DNA of 64,000 nt from Pseudomonadota bacterium (GTDB lineage: Bacteria; Pseudomonadota; Gammaproteobacteria; Burkholderiales; SG8-39). Below are positions 61,738-64,000 of this stretch, in pieces. Where the stretch lies: positions 1 through 64,000 of the forward strand of contig CANGMI010000007.1 in the NCBI GenBank assembly GCA_947455195.1, given 5' to 3'. Numbering within the stretch: the first letter of the stretch is position 1; each line of letters starts with the position of its first letter. Under the pieces are notes generated by a model. That model ran no database searches and was not told the origin of the DNA. It saw nothing but the letters and a program-made list of their open reading frames with translations. Both the position numbers and the translations under genes were made by a program.

Positions 61738-63825
61738 ATGACGACATGGCGCATCGAACCGGGGCGGCACTGGCCTGCCGGAGCGCAATGGGATGGTGCC
61801 GGGGTGAACTTTGCGCTCTTCTCGGCCCACGCCGAGGCGGTGGAGTTGTGCCTCTTCGACCGCGAAGGCGCGCGCGAGGTGGCACGTCTCGCATTGCCCT
61901 CATGCACCGACCGGGTCTGGCATGGCTACCTGCCCGAAGCGCGTCCCGGTCTTCTCTATGGCTACCGGGTGCATGGCCGGTACGCGCCTGCCGAGGGCAG
62001 TCGGTTCAATGCGCACAAGCTCCTTGTGGATCCATGCGCACGCGCCTTTGCCGGACGCCTGCGCTGGTCTGACGTGCTCTTTGGTCACCGCCTGGGCCAT
62101 CCGCGCGGCGATCTGTCGATGGATCGGCGTGACAGTGCCTGGGCGATGCTCAAGTGCCGGGTGATCGACACGGCGTTCTCCTGGACCGACGACCGTGCGC
62201 CGCGCACCCCCTGGGCCGACACGGTCATCTGCGAGTTGCACGTGAAGGGTTTCAGCATGGCCAACGAGCGCATTCCACCGGCCTTGAGGGGTACCTATGC
62301 CGGGCTTTCTCATCCGGCATCGATCGAGCACCTTCGCCGGCTCGGCGTCACGGCGGTCGAACTGCTGCCCGTGCAGGAGTTCATCGACGAGCGGGTGCAG
62401 GTGGACCGTGGTCGCTGCAATTACTGGGGCTACAACCCGATCGGCTTTTTTGCGCCTGCCATGCGCTACGCCGCCGGACGCGAACCCGGCACCGAGTTTC
62501 GCGCGATGGTGCGCGCGCTGCATGCCGCCGGCATCGAGGTGATTCTCGATGTCGTCTTCAACCATACCTGCGAGGGCAACGAGTGGGGCCCCACGCTCGG
62601 CTGGCGCGGTATCGACAATGAGACCTACTACCGGCTCGATCCGCACGAGCCGCGCCGGTGCGAGGATTTTTCGGGCTGCGGCAATACGCTCGACTTCGGC
62701 CAGCCCGCGGTCATGCGCATGGTGATGGATGCGCTGCGTGCCTGGGTCTGCGAGTACCACGTCGATGGCTTTCGATTCGATCTGGCGGTCGTTCTGGCGC
62801 GCGACGGCGGTGCCTTCGACCCGGGCGCTGCGTTTCTCGACATGCTTCGTCAGGATCCGGTGCTTGCCGGGGTCAAGCTCATCGCCGAACCGTGGGATGC
62901 CACCGTGTCGGAGACCGGGCGCTTTCCGGCCGGGATGGCCGAGTGGAACGACCGCTATCGCGATACCGTCCGCCAGTTCTGGCTCACGCGCACCGCGCGC
63001 GCGGGCGATCTGGCGCGGCGCCTCGCCGGATCGAGCGATCTGTTTGACCACGCCGGCCGCTCGCCCCAGGCGAGCATCAACTTCGTCACGGCGCACGACG
63101 GTCTCACGCTGGCCGATCTGGTTCGCTTTCGCCACAAGCGCAACGAGGCCAACGGCGAAGGGAATCGCGACGGCACGCAGTCCGATCACGGCATCGACTG
63201 TGGCGTGGAGGGCGACAGCCCTGACCCGATGGTGTGTGCCCGGCGGACGCGGCTGATGTGTGCCGTGCTCGCCACCCTCTTCGTGTCGCAGGGCGTACCG
63301 ATGCTCCTCGCGGGTGACGAACTGGGCCGCACCCAGCAGGGCAACAACAACGCCTGGTGTCACGACTCGCCGCTGGTCTGGCTCGACTGGGCGAGGGCGG
63401 ATCCGCTGCTGGTCGCATTCACGGCGGCCCTCGGCCGGTTGCGGGCTCGCCTCCCCGCGCTGCGCCGCCCGGTCTGGCTCAGGGGCCACGAGGGCGTGCT
63501 CGAGCGCGATCTGCAGTGGTTCACCGCCGAGGCCATGCCGATGGGTGAAGCGCAGTGGAACGACTGGTCGGTGCGCAGCTTCGCCTTCCTGCTCGGTCGC
63601 TTCAGCGCCGATGAGCCTGCCGTACTCGTGATCATGAACGGCGCCGATGTTCCGGTGCACTTCGTGCTGCCCGCGCCACCGGCCGGTACCTGGAAATGCC
63701 TGCTCTCGAGCAGCGAGGTCGAGCCGCGCTTTGACGGTTGCGAGGACGCGCTCGCCGTGCAGGCGCGCCTGCATCGTCTCATCGACCCCGAAACCGTGGT
63801 CATCTTCTCATCGGAGGCAGCATGA
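61738..63825 (+). CDS. glgX: glycogen debranching enzyme
   Basis: 695 residues from ATG 61738; the frame is open further upstream inside glgP. An N-terminal CBM48-like domain (GVNFALFSAHAEAVELCLFD) leads to the GH13 barrel: VFNHTCEGNEWGP, DGFRFDLAVVL (nucleophile Asp), KLIAEPWD (acid/base Glu) and NFVTAHDGLTLADL (transition-state Asp). GLGX-specific RCNYWGYNP is present. It removes short branch stubs left by GlgP. Coupled to malQ by ATGA. Confidence 0.97.
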   Translation: MTTWRIEPGRHWPAGAQWDGAGVNFALFSAHAEAVELCLFDREGAREVARLALPSCTDRVWHGYLPEARPGLLYGYRVHGRYAPAEGSRFNAHKLLVDPCARAFAGRLRWSDVLFGHRLGHPRGDLSMDRRDSAWAMLKCRVIDTAFSWTDDRAPRTPWADTVICELHVKGFSMANERIPPALRGTYAGLSHPASIEHLRRLGVTAVELLPVQEFIDERVQVDRGRCNYWGYNPIGFFAPAMRYAAGREPGTEFRAMVRALHAAGIEVILDVVFNHTCEGNEWGPTLGWRGIDNETYYRLDPHEPRRCEDFSGCGNTLDFGQPAVMRMVMDALRAWVCEYHVDGFRFDLAVVLARDGGAFDPGAAFLDMLRQDPVLAGVKLIAEPWDATVSETGRFPAGMAEWNDRYRDTVRQFWLTRTARAGDLARRLAGSSDLFDHAGRSPQASINFVTAHDGLTLADLVRFRHKRNEANGEGNRDGTQSDHGIDCGVEGDSPDPMVCARRTRLMCAVLATLFVSQGVPMLLAGDELGRTQQGNNNAWCHDSPLVWLDWARADPLLVAFTAALGRLRARLPALRRPVWLRGHEGVLERDLQWFTAEAMPMGEAQWNDWSVRSFAFLLGRFSADEPAVLVIMNGADVPVHFVLPAPPAGTWKCLLSSSEVEPRFDGCEDALAVQARLHRLIDPETVVIFSSEAA

Positions 63826-64000
63826 TCGAGCCTGCGCTTGCAAGCCGGGCCCGTGCCGCGGGCATTGAAATGTCGCATCGGGATGGATTCGGGATCGAGC
63901 ACGCCCTCGATGAGCAGACCTGTCGCGCGTTGCTCGGGGCGATCGACGCGGTGCCGGACCATGCTCGCGCGTGGGTGAGCCCGGCGCTCGAGGCAGGCGC
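63822..64000 (+). CDS. malQ: 4-alpha-glucanotransferase, N-terminal fragment (cut by window edge)
   Basis: Starts at ATG 63822, overlapping the glgX stop (ATGA), and is open to the last base (59 residues seen). The N-terminus LASRARAAGIEMSHRDGFGI with HALDEQTCRALLGAI after it has the pattern of the MalQ N-terminal domain (A-A-x-A-G-I-x-x-x-x-x-D-x-x-G, then a leucine-rich helix). Its role would be disproportionation of the maltodextrins left by GlgP and GlgX. A trehalose-pathway enzyme is the main alternative; too little is visible to exclude it. Confidence 0.72.
   Translation, partial: MIEPALASRARAAGIEMSHRDGFGIEHALDEQTCRALLGAIDAVPDHARAWVSPALEAG

Noticed and set aside
59247-61907. 886-codon minus-strand open frame
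   Set aside because: It is antisense to glgP, whose conserved blocks and PLP site are clear. Composition of the minus-strand product (rich in H, R, G, V, D) is typical of shadow frames in high-GC DNA.
61900-63774. 624-codon minus-strand open frame
   Set aside because: Antisense to glgX, which has an intact GH13 active site.

Overview
The window is high-GC DNA from a proteobacterium, most likely a betaproteobacterium of the Burkholderiales. The signs are a Bug/TctC-type periplasmic binding protein, an H-NS protein of the short MvaT/BpH3-like betaproteobacterial form, dense ATGA/GTGA-coupled operons, and frequent GTG/TTG starts. It is a large cell-surface polysaccharide locus followed by a small catabolic island and a glycogen operon. 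No rRNA, tRNA, insertion sequence, CRISPR array or integrase was seen. All assignments come from reading motifs and gene order; no database was searched.

Layout. (A) 1-8937, plus strand: end of gmd, a second GMD-like dehydratase, a GT-D-type protein, a putative GT-A protein, a Wzx-like flippase, a methyltransferase, two GT4 glycosyltransferases and a Wzy-like polymerase. This part looks less GC-rich than the rest. (B) 9024-12639, minus: Wzz-like co-polymerase and a long Wza-like exporter. (C) 12792-18803, minus: a yjbEFGH/gfc-like exopolysaccharide operon in which YjbG and YjbH are fused to each other and to a C-terminal PAP2 phosphatase, with a near-perfect terminator between yjbE and yjbF. 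(D) 19136-23445: a WecA-type initiating transferase with an extra N-terminal domain, an H-NS gene and a large membrane protein. (E) 23550-27290: a thiamine-diphosphate (ThDP) enzyme, a NeuB-like synthase and a HAD phosphatase. (F) 27312-30549, minus: DPM1-like GT2, WbpL-like initiating transferase and a WbpV-like epimerase. (G) 30742-41448: rfbFGH for CDP-3,6-dideoxyhexose, an SDR, a split transketolase, a second acetolactate-synthase-like ThDP enzyme, a second flippase and a glycosyltransferase. (H) 41430-47681: FkbM methyltransferase, two GT2 enzymes and the dTDP-L-rhamnose genes rmlBD/rmlAC. (I) 47705-56000: HicB remnant, Bug receptor, flavin monooxygenase, UbiD-type decarboxylase and a three-subunit molybdenum hydroxylase. 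(J) 56321-64000: glgC-glgA-glgP-glgX-malQ.

How they work together. Two initiating transferases, two flippases and two export/length-control sets suggest two glycan assembly lines (an O-antigen-like and an exopolysaccharide-like product) packed together. The most interesting part is region G. It should make CDP-4-keto-3,6-dideoxyglucose and supplies two kinds of ThDP carboligase (a YerE-like pyruvate-using enzyme and a two-subunit transketolase). This is the equipment expected for a branched-chain or extended-carbon deoxysugar, possibly with two different carbon branches. The second highlight is the three-part YjbG-YjbH-PAP2 fusion.
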